Shown here piece after piece: positions 31,375-40,160 of a stretch of DNA of 64,000 bases (within the stretch, counting starts at the first letter, position 1; every line of letters begins with the position of its first letter). Source of the DNA: a virus; IMG/VR virus record IMGVR_UViG_3300035681_000001, positions 124,001 through 188,000 of that record. The stretch is one strand, 5' to 3'. The position numbers and the translations under genes are program-made. A model generated the notes under the pieces. The model was given only the letters and a program-made list of their open reading frames with translations. It was not told the origin of the DNA and ran no database searches.

Positions 31375-32025
31375 ATGACTAACGCCATCCAAAAGCTAAT
31401 TGCAGACGACTCTTGGGCAGCTACTTTTCAAACTCTTAGACAGTACCGTAGCGCCTTACTAGAAGCACTTGCAGAAGCACCTACTACTACCCCAAAAACA
31501 GATGACGAAATCCTAGAATTTCTGGAAGAATTTCAACTGGAAAACCAACCATTACAGATTGAAGGAGATCTAGAAAGAAGTAGAGATGGTAAATTATGCT
31601 GGGTTATTGATCAAGAAATTGATGCTACAGATGCAGTTTTATACCTAGCCCGTTATGCTGTCGGCTCTTCAACAGGATCAATACTTCAACCTATAAAAGT
31701 TAAGTTTTTTCAAGACAAGAATCTACAAATTGAAGCTTGTAATCGCAAGTGTACTCATTTTGTGATTGTAAAATACGAGGGTTCGTATTACAACCGTCAA
31801 AATGAAAGATTCCTAAGTAAAAATGGTATCTGGGAGCCAAATACTGGTAATTATGAAGTGTTTCTAGAGAAATTTAGTTGGCCTACTGTACGAGAAGCTC
31901 GTCAAGCCTTAGAAGACTTTTTCCCACCAAGCCCTGTACCATTAACTTACGGACAACAAGCAGCCAGAATTACTGAACTCGAAACACAACTCCGCGCCGC
32001 ACATGCCAACCACCCTAACAGTTAA
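31375..32025 (+). CDS. Hypothetical protein
   Basis: 216 residues. Helical N-terminus, an acidic stretch (DDEILEFLEEFQLE), a beta-rich centre and a C-terminal helix. First of four overlapping genes (31375-32852) running up to the second tRNA-Leu. Unknown. Confidence 0.6.
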   Translation: MTNAIQKLIADDSWAATFQTLRQYRSALLEALAEAPTTTPKTDDEILEFLEEFQLENQPLQIEGDLERSRDGKLCWVIDQEIDATDAVLYLARYAVGSSTGSILQPIKVKFFQDKNLQIEACNRKCTHFVIVKYEGSYYNRQNERFLSKNGIWEPNTGNYEVFLEKFSWPTVREARQALEDFFPPSPVPLTYGQQAARITELETQLRAAHANHPNS

Positions 32026-32236
32026 CCTCACGTATTTCAAAAGCTCTGGGAAGTATTATGATCAGGGCTCTTATGAAGTTGATGCTTCAGTGTATTTACA
32101 TCAAATCTGGGACCAAGTTAAACAGCTTCGTGATACTGGTCGACTTCCTGGACTACACGACGGAGCTAGCAACTATAACATCTTAATAAACGTTCCTGGT
32201 CACCCTGCTGAACACCCTCACCTTTTAATGCAATGA
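32003..32236 (+). CDS. Small hypothetical protein
   Basis: 77 residues, overlapping the previous gene by 23 bases and the next by ATGA. Beta-rich start and a His-rich end. Unknown. Confidence 0.5.
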   Translation: MPTTLTVNLTYFKSSGKYYDQGSYEVDASVYLHQIWDQVKQLRDTGRLPGLHDGASNYNILINVPGHPAEHPHLLMQ

Positions 32237-32571
32237 CACGTCGCAGAGAAATCAGAGAGTACGCTAAAGACCATACTGGTCAGGTCATAGAAAATGACCT
32301 TGAAGAAGAGCCATCAGACCTTAAAAGGCTTATTGAGACCCTAGAATCATTTTTGAGCCAAGGGTACACCTCACGTCAGGTCGATGTTTACCATACATTT
32401 AACGGAAACGCCGTTGCAAGAATAAAGTACTACAAAACCAGACAAGAAACAGATGAGGAAATTAAAGAGCGTGTAGAAGAAGAAAACAAACGAAAAAGAC
32501 GACTTGAAAACAGACAAAAAGTTATTGATGGTCTAACACCTGAACAGAAAGAGGCTCTAAACCTAACATGA
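32233..32571 (+). CDS. Charged helical protein
   Basis: 112 residues with a long charged helix near the C-terminus (EEENKRKRRLENRQK). Coupled to both neighbours by ATGA overlaps. Unknown. Confidence 0.55.
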   Translation: MTRRREIREYAKDHTGQVIENDLEEEPSDLKRLIETLESFLSQGYTSRQVDVYHTFNGNAVARIKYYKTRQETDEEIKERVEEENKRKRRLENRQKVIDGLTPEQKEALNLT

Positions 32572-32852
32572 TCAACACAATCTACATCAGTCCCTACACC
32601 ATAAACCTAGAGCATATAGCTGCAATTAAAGACGCCCAGTACTATACTAAAGATTCTACAATAAAATTTGATATAGTGCTGATTAGTGGTGCTATACTCA
32701 AAATTGATCTAGGTGAGGCGGATGAAACAGCACTAGAGTTACAAAAAGAGTTTATTAGTTGGGTAATTGACAGTTGGAAAGCAGGTGAGTGCTTGTCTGT
32801 CACTTATAAAAAACAGTTTGCTACTCTAAAGTGGACTAAACACACTAGTTAA
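32568..32852 (+). CDS. Small hypothetical protein
   Basis: 94 residues, alternating beta segments then a helix. Ends 5 bases before the tRNA-Leu. Unknown. Confidence 0.55.
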   Translation: MINTIYISPYTINLEHIAAIKDAQYYTKDSTIKFDIVLISGAILKIDLGEADETALELQKEFISWVIDSWKAGECLSVTYKKQFATLKWTKHTS

Positions 32853-32857
32853 TCTTC

Positions 32858-32937
32858 GGGGGCGTAGGAGAACGGCAGATCCAACAAACTTAAAATTTGT
32901 AGCTTCGGCATTGCGGGTTCGAATCCCGCCGTCCCCA
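32858..32937 (+). tRNA. tRNA-Leu (anticodon UAA)
   Basis: Acceptor GGGGGCG/CGTCCCC (one G-U), anticodon stem ACAAA/TTTGT with loop CTTAAAA (anticodon TAA), class II variable arm with TTCG-type loop, T-arm GCGGGTTCGAATCCCGC, discriminator A, no encoded CCA. It reads UUA, another common Leu codon here. Confidence 0.95.
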
Positions 32938-33013
32938 CTGTTTACCTAATGACCTTGTTAGTAAAAATTGCACTAACAGTATAACCAGACTTTACCACGC
33001 CACTAGTTCTTAA

Positions 33014-33277
33014 ATGATCTACACTACACTTCAAGTTATTGCTTGGATAACACAGATATTGGTCATTGGGACTTTAATAAACCTATTAGCTCAAACCGCA
33101 GCTGACTGGGTCTTCAGCTACTTTGATAAGTTGTACGACCGCATTTATTGGCACCAGGCCAAACGTTTGTGGATAATACTGACCTTAAGAAACTATTGCA
33201 GCACTCTAACTTATATTTTTTTGCTGGTAGTACCCATAGTAACCTGCCTACTGCACCTTAAAAACCATTGGCCATGA
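33014..33277 (+). CDS. Two-span membrane protein
   Basis: 87 residues with hydrophobic stretches near residues 5-30 and 62-82 flanking a Tyr/Arg-rich loop. Overlaps the next gene by ATGA. Unknown. Confidence 0.6.
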   Translation: MIYTTLQVIAWITQILVIGTLINLLAQTAADWVFSYFDKLYDRIYWHQAKRLWIILTLRNYCSTLTYIFLLVVPIVTCLLHLKNHWP

Positions 33278-33627
33278 CTACAGACCCACACCTTTACCGA
33301 ATAATAGACTACCACTACGAGAACGCCTACGTACTACCCACCAGCACGACCCTAATAACTGTACAACACCTACAAATAGTAAAAACTACGAGGTGTGGTG
33401 TGTGGGTTAGGAAGCCAGACTTTTCACTTCGATGGGTTTCTAATAGTTCTACCAAGAGGTACGCCTGGCCTACTGAAGCTGAGGCTTGGGAATCCTTTAA
33501 AGCACGCAAAGCCAAGCAGCTAGCTATTTACCAAAATAAACTAGCTCAAGCAACCGTAGCTTTTGAACTAGCAAAATTACCAGACACACTAAAAGACCTA
33601 ATAAAGAAAAACACCCGTAGCTTTTGA
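33274..33627 (+). CDS. Hypothetical protein truncated by a 61-bp duplication
   Basis: 117 residues as it stands. At 33554-33614 begins a 61-bp unit repeated exactly at 33615-33675. The repeat shifts the frame, so translation stops at 33627. Without it the frame would run on to 33793, adding about 40 residues and ending one base before the next start at 33795, as is normal here. A recent duplication event is the simplest reading. Confidence 0.7.
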   Translation: MTTDPHLYRIIDYHYENAYVLPTSTTLITVQHLQIVKTTRCGVWVRKPDFSLRWVSNSSTKRYAWPTEAEAWESFKARKAKQLAIYQNKLAQATVAFELAKLPDTLKDLIKKNTRSF

Positions 33628-33675
33628 ACTAGCAAAATTACCAGACACACTAAAAGACCTAATAAAGAAAAACAC
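33554..33675 (+). repeat. Exact 61-bp tandem duplication
   Basis: Two identical 61-base units, both beginning CCGTAGCTTTTGAACTAGC. Identity suggests recent origin; length is not a multiple of three. Confidence 0.95.
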
Positions 33676-33794
33676 CCCTAGCCGTAATACTACTTTGGAG
33701 CTTCAGTGGGAAGCTGACCCACCGTACCCACGTAGCTTAAACACTCAAAAAATGCTTGATCCAGGTTTCCATAACACACTACACCTCTACTAAA

Positions 33795-33974
33795 ATGAGT
33801 TACCTTGTGGTCAAAGCTACTGTTTATTTTTTGTGGTTTTTAGTAAACCTGTGGGTCAGCTGCAGGCTTTGCTTCTTGATTGCCTACAAAACTATGTATG
33901 GCCACAACACTAAGTTACTAGAGCTATTAGCCTACAGTATCTGGGTAGGGTGGGTAGTAGTAGTGTTCTTATAG
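33795..33974 (+). CDS. Small membrane protein
   Basis: 59 residues from ATG 33795, with two hydrophobic segments (YFLWFLVNLWVSCRLCFLIA and LAYSIWVGWVVVVFL). The longer frame from 33756 overlaps the ancestral end of the duplicated gene, so 33795 is preferred. Unknown. Confidence 0.55.
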   Translation: MSYLVVKATVYFLWFLVNLWVSCRLCFLIAYKTMYGHNTKLLELLAYSIWVGWVVVVFL

Positions 33975-33988
33975 CCCTAACTAGTGTG

Positions 33989-34156
33989 ATGTTGTACTTT
34001 GTAATTAGTACCTGCTTTTTGTGTCTAAATTTGTTGGCTGCTCGGCAGCTTTACGGTACCTTAAAGCGGTTTGTTAAGAACGACAACCTAGCTAAAAGTT
34101 ATACGCTGTGGCTGCTAGGTGGTTGCTACTTTTTGGTAGTGTTGGTATTTAGGTAA
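33989..34156 (+). CDS. Small membrane protein
   Basis: 55 residues from ATG 33989 with two membrane segments at the ends and a basic middle (RQLYGTLKRFVKND). Forms a pair with 33795. Unknown. Confidence 0.55.
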   Translation: MLYFVISTCFLCLNLLAARQLYGTLKRFVKNDNLAKSYTLWLLGGCYFLVVLVFR

Positions 34157-34157
34157 C

Positions 34158-34670
34158 ATGGAACGTTTTGTTTACTCAGATCCGCATTTTGGTCATCGCA
34201 AAATCGTAGGGTTTACGTTACTAGACGGCAGCCCTATGAGACCTTGGGGTACTTTAGAAGAAATGCATGAAGCCCTAGTAGCTAACTGGAATTCTGTAGT
34301 TACTAAAAACGACCGCGTGTTGGTTGTAGGTGATGTGGTGTGGGACCTACCTACTTTACCTATCTTAAAACGGCTAGCAGGTATCAAAACCTTAATACGC
34401 GGTAACCACGACGTATTTCCAGCTCGCAAGTACTTGGATTACTTTGAAGACGTTTTAGGTGTTCTAAAAAAAGGAAACCGGCTGTTCAGTCACTATCCTG
34501 TACACCCAGATTCAATTTCATATTCCATCCAACAAAACATCCACGGGCACTTACATGAAAAAGTAGTGTGTCTACCTGACGGCTCACCAGACCCACGATA
34601 CTTTAACGTTTCGGTCGAGCGTATCAACTACACACCTTTGAGTTGGGACCTTTTACCTAAAATCCAATGA
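34158..34670 (+). CDS. Calcineurin-like metallophosphoesterase
   Basis: 170 residues with all family motifs in order: SDPHFGH (residues 7-13), GDVVWD (near 55), RGNHD (near 78), SHYPVH and NIHGHLH. The metal-binding Asp, Asn and His residues are kept. Small phage and bacterial members act as phosphodiesterases or phosphatases on nucleotides, including cyclic and ADP-ribose-type substrates; the substrate here is unknown. Overlaps the next frame by ATGA. Confidence 0.9.
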   Translation: MERFVYSDPHFGHRKIVGFTLLDGSPMRPWGTLEEMHEALVANWNSVVTKNDRVLVVGDVVWDLPTLPILKRLAGIKTLIRGNHDVFPARKYLDYFEDVLGVLKKGNRLFSHYPVHPDSISYSIQQNIHGHLHEKVVCLPDGSPDPRYFNVSVERINYTPLSWDLLPKIQ

Positions 34671-35239
34671 CGCAGTTGCCTACCAAAACCCTAAATACAG
34701 AACAACCAACACCAAAAACACAAGCACGTTTAGTAATCTTAAGCAGACTGTTATCGTGTCCTACTATAACAGGCCGCTGGTCCAACACTTCAGCTACTAA
34801 TAAACCAGTAGTAGGAGATCTTGTTTCACTAAGCTGTGCGCCTCCTTCTAAATACTATGTGTCTTGGCTTCGAGATTTTGACCTTAAAAATGATTGGCCC
34901 CGGTACTTACTAGAAAGCATTGAAGACGGTGAGCTTTCTTGGTGAAGTAACGTCAATATCAGCATCTATAGCCGAGAAATTGCCTGCAACCCTTCATGGC
35001 AGTGGGATGATGAGCAGTTCGCTTTTAATAACCGGTGGCTTCAAGTTTGCCGGGATAATAACGCTTACGACATTTTAGGTTGTGAGCCTGTATTTAACAA
35101 CAAAACAGTTTTGTTGACCACACGCATTCGTTGGACACAAAACAAATCTGCTCGGTTATTTCCAAATTGGAAAACAGTTACCAACACGCAAATGGATGAC
35201 TGGTATAAAGAATGCAAACAACAGTACGTATCAACTTAG
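34667..35239 (+). pseudogene. Hypothetical protein interrupted by in-frame TGA
   Basis: The frame encodes 92 residues to TGA (34943-34945) after GELSW, and stays open for 97 more codons (SNVNISIYSREI..., SWQWDDEQFAF, NWKTVTNTQMDDWYKE) to TAG 35239. The sequence around the stop (tgg-TGA-agt) suggests a former Trp codon. Either a nonsense mutation or readthrough. Family unknown. Confidence 0.55.
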
Positions 35240-35258
35240 CTGTGCTTGGTCCAGAGCC

Positions 35259-35288
35259 CAGCACTAGTACCTACTAGTGCTGCATCTT
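35259..35288 (+). terminator. Terminator-like hairpin
   Basis: CAGCACTAGT/ACTAGTGCTG, perfect 10-bp stem with loop ACCT, followed by CATCTTTT. Confidence 0.6.
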
Positions 35289-35343
35289 TTATAAAACCTA
35301 CTTACACGTAGGTAAACACTGTAATTTACCTCTCACTACCAGC

Positions 35344-35766
35344 ATGTTCGCTTTAATCGAAACTAAAGGCGCTACTCACATAGCAGTCTGCATTCCAAGA
35401 GAAAATGCAGATAAATCAATTCCTGCTATCGTTGGCTTGTTTGAAGACAACACAAAATTTATTCAGAAAGGCTTCTCAGAACTAAGTGTCTGTAAGCCTA
35501 ACATTACCATAGTGCTAGGTCAAGTACTTACTTTTGAGAACTACCAAAACGAAATGGTAGTAACTATACCGGACAGCAACACTGTTTTTGAAGGCTACGA
35601 CCCCCTAACACCTGAAGTGTTGTTATCAAATAAAAAAGCAATAGAAGCAAAAGACCAAGAAATCGCACGCTTGAGAGCTGAACTGACTTTGACAGAAAAC
35701 AGACTAGCTAGGGCAAAAGACGAACTAGCTTCAGCAGGTTTAACAACAGGAATCCTAGCTAACTAA
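35344..35766 (+). CDS. Hypothetical protein with C-terminal coiled coil
   Basis: 140 residues. Alpha/beta N-terminal domain and a C-terminal heptad helix (EIARLRAELTLTENRLARAK). Flanked by hairpins on both sides, so it may be a single unit. Unknown. Confidence 0.6.
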   Translation: MFALIETKGATHIAVCIPRENADKSIPAIVGLFEDNTKFIQKGFSELSVCKPNITIVLGQVLTFENYQNEMVVTIPDSNTVFEGYDPLTPEVLLSNKKAIEAKDQEIARLRAELTLTENRLARAKDELASAGLTTGILAN

Positions 35767-35778
35767 ATACTAGAACCT

Positions 35779-35806
35779 CCGGCACTGTTTCCAGCAGTGC
35801 CGGTTT
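35779..35806 (+). terminator. Terminator-like hairpin
   Basis: CCGGCACTG/CAGTGCCGG perfect 9-bp stem, 7-base loop, then TTT. Short T-run lowers confidence. Confidence 0.6.
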
Positions 35807-35830
35807 AACTACACTCACCTAACCAAGCTC

Positions 35831-36022
35831 ATGGAACTGCTTGTTTGGAACAAACTGGTCATAATGTTGTCGTTGTATATACCGCTTAACGTAGTTCCTA
35901 TAGAACTAGCTCGAACCATAAAATCAAACTCCCAACACCCTTTGGTGGCTGTGCTGCTAAACACCATAGTAGTATTGATCGCCGTAGGTAGCTTTAACAC
36001 CCTAGTACACACCTTTTTCTGA
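35831..36022 (+). CDS. Small membrane protein
   Basis: 63 residues with two hydrophobic segments. Its stop is directly followed by the next start. Unknown. Confidence 0.5.
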   Translation: MELLVWNKLVIMLSLYIPLNVVPIELARTIKSNSQHPLVAVLLNTIVVLIAVGSFNTLVHTFF

Positions 36023-36229
36023 ATGGATCTCACTGCTCTAAACAACACCAACCAAGAACTACTAGATATGTTCGCCGTGGTCAGCGGCCTAGTATTGGTA
36101 TTCTTTGGGAGTCTTTTGTTGGGATTAGGTCTCATTAAAATCCTGGAAACTTCCAACAAAACCACAGCTGCCCTTACGGTGTTGTTGATCGTGACCAGTA
36201 TTTTCGCTTACCGCCAACTAGTACCCTAA
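36023..36229 (+). CDS. Small membrane protein
   Basis: 68 residues with two membrane helices (VVSGLVLVFFGSLLLGLGLI and ALTVLLIVTSIFAY). Pair with 35831. The two-span size is holin-like, but many small membrane proteins look the same. Confidence 0.5.
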   Translation: MDLTALNNTNQELLDMFAVVSGLVLVFFGSLLLGLGLIKILETSNKTTAALTVLLIVTSIFAYRQLVP

Positions 36230-36274
36230 AAGTACACGCTCACGCCATGCCACCCGCGCTAGTAGCCTTTAGGG

Positions 36275-36312
36275 TCCCAAAACAAAACCCTTGCCCACAG
36301 CCCGTTTTGGGA
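36275..36312 (+). other. Intergenic hairpin
   Basis: TCCCAAAAC (36275-36283) pairs with GTTTTGGGA (36304-36312). A further GAGGT/ACCTC pair follows before the start at 36350. No T-run. Confidence 0.45.
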
Positions 36313-36349
36313 AGCGAGGTGGTAGACTGACAAAGTTACCTCACTACTC

Positions 36350-37207
36350 ATGAGTTTACACAAAACTTACTCGTTTGATGAAGCTGCCCTCAGAGCCCTT
36401 GTTGGATACGACGCTGCCTCCCCTACTAAATTAGTGTGGCTCCAAGACCACGGTGACTCTAAAAAAGGGGAAGTAGCCGGCAACGTAGTAGATGGTGAAC
36501 CCGGCACTGTAACCGCTTACTGGCCAGGTTGTGTAGACAAAGACGGAGCATCTTACGCCAAAAAGGTAAGCCTACAAATCAAACGCGTTGTTTACTGGTT
36601 GCTATACCCACAAGAAGACCAAAACGATAAACCTGTTTTTCAAGTGTATGCCCACACTAAGGTAGACCCCCTCGCTGTAGGGATGTACTTCCAGGGTGAG
36701 CAGCCTATGTTCTCACTTCGTCTAAAAAACAGAGACTCTACGTTACCTAAAGAATACTTAGAACAATACGCAGCCCGAGAGGCTGACCTAGCTCAACAAA
36801 CCCAGCACGCTGCTGTTAGATACGCCGTTCAACAGGCCGCTCAACAGGCCGCTGAAGTACGTGCAGTAGAAAGACCAGTTGCTGATGAGTTTAACACTGA
36901 GCAAATAACTGAGCTAAACCTACAAGTTGCAGACTACAAAGGTGCTCATGACTACGTAGAGTCCGTAGACGAGGATGTAACCTCGCAGCCGCCCATTAAC
37001 AAGTGGCTTAGTAGATGGGAGTGCAAGCCGGCTACGCGAACTGAACCCTACGTTAAAGTAGAGGCTAATCTTAAAGAAGAGTGTGTGCTAGTAAACATAA
37101 AACACAACATAGCTCAGGTATACCCAAACCCTACAGCAGCTAGAAATAGAGTCGATATTTTAGCTAAATCTTATTCTGGAGACTGGTCAATCCTACCCCT
37201 AACGTAA
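36350..37207 (+). CDS. Hypothetical protein
   Basis: 285 residues. N-terminal part beta-rich, residues about 140-180 Ala/Gln-rich helical (AVQQAAQQAAEVRAVE), C-terminal part mixed. No family recognised. ATG at 36350 after ACTACTC. Confidence 0.6.
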   Translation: MSLHKTYSFDEAALRALVGYDAASPTKLVWLQDHGDSKKGEVAGNVVDGEPGTVTAYWPGCVDKDGASYAKKVSLQIKRVVYWLLYPQEDQNDKPVFQVYAHTKVDPLAVGMYFQGEQPMFSLRLKNRDSTLPKEYLEQYAAREADLAQQTQHAAVRYAVQQAAQQAAEVRAVERPVADEFNTEQITELNLQVADYKGAHDYVESVDEDVTSQPPINKWLSRWECKPATRTEPYVKVEANLKEECVLVNIKHNIAQVYPNPTAARNRVDILAKSYSGDWSILPLT

Positions 37208-37208
37208 A

Positions 37209-37472
37209 ATGAACCCTACCCCTGAAATAAAGTGGGTAGCTTTTACTCAACGTCGGTCTACTAAAGGCCGGCGTTCTTTTTTAGCTATCCACAAGTCCAA
37301 CTGGTATGAATCAGACGTATATACAGTATGGTTTGATAAAATTGAGGGTAAGCTAGTGCGCTGGCCGTTGTCAGTACCGCCCACGCACTACGCTGAAATC
37401 ACAGCTCCCGAACCAGTCTCTCTTACCCGCGAGGAGTGGCAGAGATTTTTTACTCAAGCTACTCCTTTTTAA
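37209..37472 (+). CDS. Small hypothetical protein
   Basis: 87 residues, basic start (TQRRSTKGRRSFLA), Trp-rich. One base after the preceding stop. Unknown. Confidence 0.55.
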   Translation: MNPTPEIKWVAFTQRRSTKGRRSFLAIHKSNWYESDVYTVWFDKIEGKLVRWPLSVPPTHYAEITAPEPVSLTREEWQRFFTQATPF

Positions 37473-37475
37473 TTT

Positions 37476-37979
37476 ATGGACAAAAAACTCAAAGTTGCTG
37501 AATTTCTAACCTCTGTAACCCTAGTTGCAGGGTTAGGTTCCTCACGGATGGATCCACGAAAAACTTGTACCATAGGTGCCATCAACCTAGCACTTACTGG
37601 TCTACGTAGGGATGATCCTTTGCCATGTATGTCTCCTAGTTTAACGAATTTTGTAATAGTACTACAAGACCGCATGAGTAACGCAGCCAGAAACTCTGCA
37701 GAATGGAAAGCTATAATTCCACTACTACTAGACACTAGAAATCAAGAAGATGAAATAAAAAAACGTATTAATACCTTTTGCAGCTGGCTTGATCTTGAAG
37801 GGGCTAGCGCACCTATTGATGCGTTTAACCCTTCTATTTTAATACGTCAAATACTAGGATTAGAGCCGCTTGAACTACGTAGGCCTTATACTACTACTTC
37901 GTCCTTTGGTAATTTAGCCACAACACTCTTTGGAGAGTTGAAGTATTACTCACTAACACTCACACCTAAAGCACAATGA
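37476..37979 (+). CDS. Hypothetical protein
   Basis: 167 residues; starts three bases after the preceding stop. RMDPRKTCTIGAINLAL near residue 28 recalls cytidine/deoxycytidylate deaminase-like openings (RDPNxxVGA), but no zinc-binding HAE/PCxxC is present, so I do not call it a deaminase. ATGA overlap with next. Confidence 0.5.
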   Translation: MDKKLKVAEFLTSVTLVAGLGSSRMDPRKTCTIGAINLALTGLRRDDPLPCMSPSLTNFVIVLQDRMSNAARNSAEWKAIIPLLLDTRNQEDEIKKRINTFCSWLDLEGASAPIDAFNPSILIRQILGLEPLELRRPYTTTSSFGNLATTLFGELKYYSLTLTPKAQ

Positions 37980-38329
37980 AAAAGAAAACGCGTCTGAAAC
38001 TAGAACACCTCATAAGCCGAGAAGTATTCGGCTCAACTTACCTTAACGACTTGAATACTATTTGTCGGCAAATCCAAAAGCACAAGAGTTCAATTCAAAG
38101 GCTGAGGTGTTACTATTTGTCACAAGACAATGACCGGCGGGAAGGTCAGGACACTTACGGATACGCTTCCATTGAAAAAGTTCAGTCAACATTAGAGTAT
38201 ATATACGACAGGTTCTACTATACCTTTAGGTTGACATGGCTGCTGGGTCTGCCAGAACAACTTGACTCGCTAAAAGTTAAAGAACTTTGTGTTGACTGGT
38301 TACAGACTGCAGGTTTAGTGAAAAACTAA
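37976..38329 (+). CDS. Hypothetical protein
   Basis: 117 residues, basic at the start (MKKKTRLKLEHLISRE), helical throughout. Unknown. Confidence 0.55.
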   Translation: MKKKTRLKLEHLISREVFGSTYLNDLNTICRQIQKHKSSIQRLRCYYLSQDNDRREGQDTYGYASIEKVQSTLEYIYDRFYYTFRLTWLLGLPEQLDSLKVKELCVDWLQTAGLVKN

Positions 38330-38384
38330 CTTAACTTCGCCAAAGTCACTTAAAGTTGTAAACCTTCTGTATTGACCGGACCTT

Positions 38385-38654
38385 ATGCTAGTAAGCTCAG
38401 AACCCTACACTGATTCTCTAGGTAATCAGTGTTGGTTAGTAAAAGTAGGTGGGCTAAGTACTATCAAGAGCTCGGCCCACTTAATAAACGACGGCGTAGC
38501 CGCGCTAAAAAGATTAAGGATACAACGCATTAATGAGTTGTACACCAAGTACTGCTACTACCAAGGCATCGGTACTGACTCTCCCGACGCAGAGTTAATA
38601 TGGGACGAGGCTGAAGCCCAGTATGACTGGCTAGAAGCTGCGGGCCTAGTCTAG
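38385..38654 (+). CDS. Small hypothetical protein
   Basis: 89 residues; the C-terminal helix ends DWLEAAGLV, like DWLQTAGLV at the end of the preceding gene, so the two share a small C-terminal helix motif. Function unknown. Confidence 0.55.
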   Translation: MLVSSEPYTDSLGNQCWLVKVGGLSTIKSSAHLINDGVAALKRLRIQRINELYTKYCYYQGIGTDSPDAELIWDEAEAQYDWLEAAGLV

Positions 38655-38694
38655 AACTACCGACACCTTAACTCAACCAAATCCCACTAACCTC

Positions 38695-38814
38695 ATGGAA
38701 ATCACTTTCATTATTTTGTACGCCTTGGTACTAATTGGTATTTCCTTAATTCTCCCAGAACCAACCAAAAAGCCCCGCAGTAAATGGGATGAAGTTAAGG
38801 TTGATGATGACTAG
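38695..38814 (+). CDS. 39-residue membrane peptide
   Basis: Hydrophobic N-terminal helix (FIILYALVLIGISLIL) followed by a charged tail (KKPRSKWDEVKVDDD). Leader CCCACTAACCTC matches other genes. Unknown. Confidence 0.5.
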   Translation: MEITFIILYALVLIGISLILPEPTKKPRSKWDEVKVDDD

Positions 38815-38853
38815 TTAGTGCACTTAACTACAATCAACCTGCCCTAAACCACC

Positions 38854-39120
38854 ATGAAGTGCCAACCACAACCTGGACAAGTCTGGGTTAATAATAAAAC
38901 CCATAATACAGCCACTGTCATCAGAGTTACCTCAGACAGGGTAATATTTAGAACTACAACAGAATGGGACTGTTGTTATGAATTGTTTATTGAAACATAT
39001 TCAATTGATGTAAAAAGTAGTATCGCAAACCTCGTAAAAGAACAGAAACTGTTAGCAGATAACATCAATAGACTCCTGACATACCAAAAAGAACTTGCTG
39101 AAACCAAAAACCCAGAATGA
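38854..39120 (+). CDS. Hypothetical protein
   Basis: 88 residues: a beta-rich SH3-like start (PGQVWVNNKTHNTATVIRV) and a C-terminal helix. ATGA overlap with the macro-domain gene suggests coupling. Unknown. Confidence 0.55.
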   Translation: MKCQPQPGQVWVNNKTHNTATVIRVTSDRVIFRTTTEWDCCYELFIETYSIDVKSSIANLVKEQKLLADNINRLLTYQKELAETKNPE

Positions 39121-39626
39121 GTCTCCACAAAATCTCAGGTAACCTACTCACACTAGCCGCCGAAGGTAAGTTTGATTGGGTGCTACACGGCTGCAACTGC
39201 CACCATACTTTTGGTAGTGGTATAGCTCGATCAATTGCTGAAAAATGGCCTGCGGCAGCTGCTGCAGATCGTAAAACCCCTTATGGAGATCGCAGGAAAC
39301 TAGGAGCTTCTACTAATGCCCTAATAACTACTGAAGCCCGACCGTTTTACGTAGTAAACGTTTACACACAGTTTGGCGTAAGTTCTGAAAAAGACCAATT
39401 TGAATACGAGGCCTTTGAGAGGTACTTAGTTAAACTAGCCAGACGGACTAAATTAATGCCAAAAGTTCAAATAGGTATGCCATATATCGGCTCAGGTAGA
39501 GCTAACGGAGACTGGCAACGCATCGAAAAGCTAATACAAACCTTTGCGGAAAGCAACGCAGACGTTTATTTGGTTGACTATCGCCCACACGTGCCTCTAG
39601 ACCCTCATTTGAACTTTGAAACCTGA
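39117..39626 (+). CDS. Macro-domain protein
   Basis: 169 residues covering a full macro domain: an opening ISGNLL, then GCNCHHTFGSGIARSIAEKW for ADP-ribose binding, NVYTQFG, and MPYIGSGRANGDW near the end. Macro domains bind or hydrolyse ADP-ribose, ADP-ribose-1''-phosphate or ADP-ribosyl groups on proteins or nucleic acids. In this element it may work with the ADP-ribosylglycohydrolase at 59380 and RtcB (which handles tRNA ends). The start is in ATGA overlap. Confidence 0.88.
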   Translation: MSLHKISGNLLTLAAEGKFDWVLHGCNCHHTFGSGIARSIAEKWPAAAAADRKTPYGDRRKLGASTNALITTEARPFYVVNVYTQFGVSSEKDQFEYEAFERYLVKLARRTKLMPKVQIGMPYIGSGRANGDWQRIEKLIQTFAESNADVYLVDYRPHVPLDPHLNFET

Positions 39627-39786
39627 AATTGAAGCAGCTATCTCAGCTTTTTGGGATGAATCCTTAAAGCACGAAACTTTAAGATCACCTGTCAGAATGG
39701 AAGCTGCTCTAACGGCAGCTTCCAAAGGTGCTTCAGCACTCAGCACACCTGACACCAACACCAATCAACTTAAAAATGTTCCCTAG
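39616..39786 (+). CDS. Small helical protein, TTG start
   Basis: 56 residues from TTG 39616, overlapping macro-domain and next gene ends. Helical (EIEAAISAFWDESL, RMEAALTAASKG). It fills the gap between two genes in a reasonable way, but its start is weak. Confidence 0.4.
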   Translation: MKPEIEAAISAFWDESLKHETLRSPVRMEAALTAASKGASALSTPDTNTNQLKNVP

Positions 39787-40141
39787 GTTCTTTAAGCAAA
39801 TTTCATTTGCAGCCACAGCATACAAACACTATCCAACTGCAGAAAGCGGGATTGAAGCAGAAGAAATTGCCGAAAGAACTTCATTTGCCCTTGACTGCCT
39901 AAATAGCAAGACCTACTACAACCAAAGAGTTAACAGTTTTTTAGGTGAGGCTCTACCAGATATACTACAACTGTTTACGTGTGACGGACCTATTAAGCTA
40001 CAACCACAAAATAATGACCACAGATTTATATCTAAGGTAGTTGAAAGACTAAAAAAGCTAGGCCTTACAGTTACAGTACATCAAAAAGGGCCACATTTTT
40101 ATAAAACCTTAGAAGTAAACAAAGAAAACTACAAGATTTAA
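39776..40141 (+). CDS. Hypothetical protein
   Basis: 121 residues from the ATG at 39776. Helical, with a C-terminal beta pair (LTVTVHQKG, YKTLEV). Unknown. Confidence 0.55.
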   Translation: MFPRFFKQISFAATAYKHYPTAESGIEAEEIAERTSFALDCLNSKTYYNQRVNSFLGEALPDILQLFTCDGPIKLQPQNNDHRFISKVVERLKKLGLTVTVHQKGPHFYKTLEVNKENYKI

Positions 40142-40160
40142 CATCCACGCCGCTAACCCA

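Noticed and set aside
37476-37979. Possible deoxycytidylate deaminase (RMDPRKTCTIGA opening)
   Set aside because: No HAE and no PCxxC zinc site follow, so the enzyme call is not supported.
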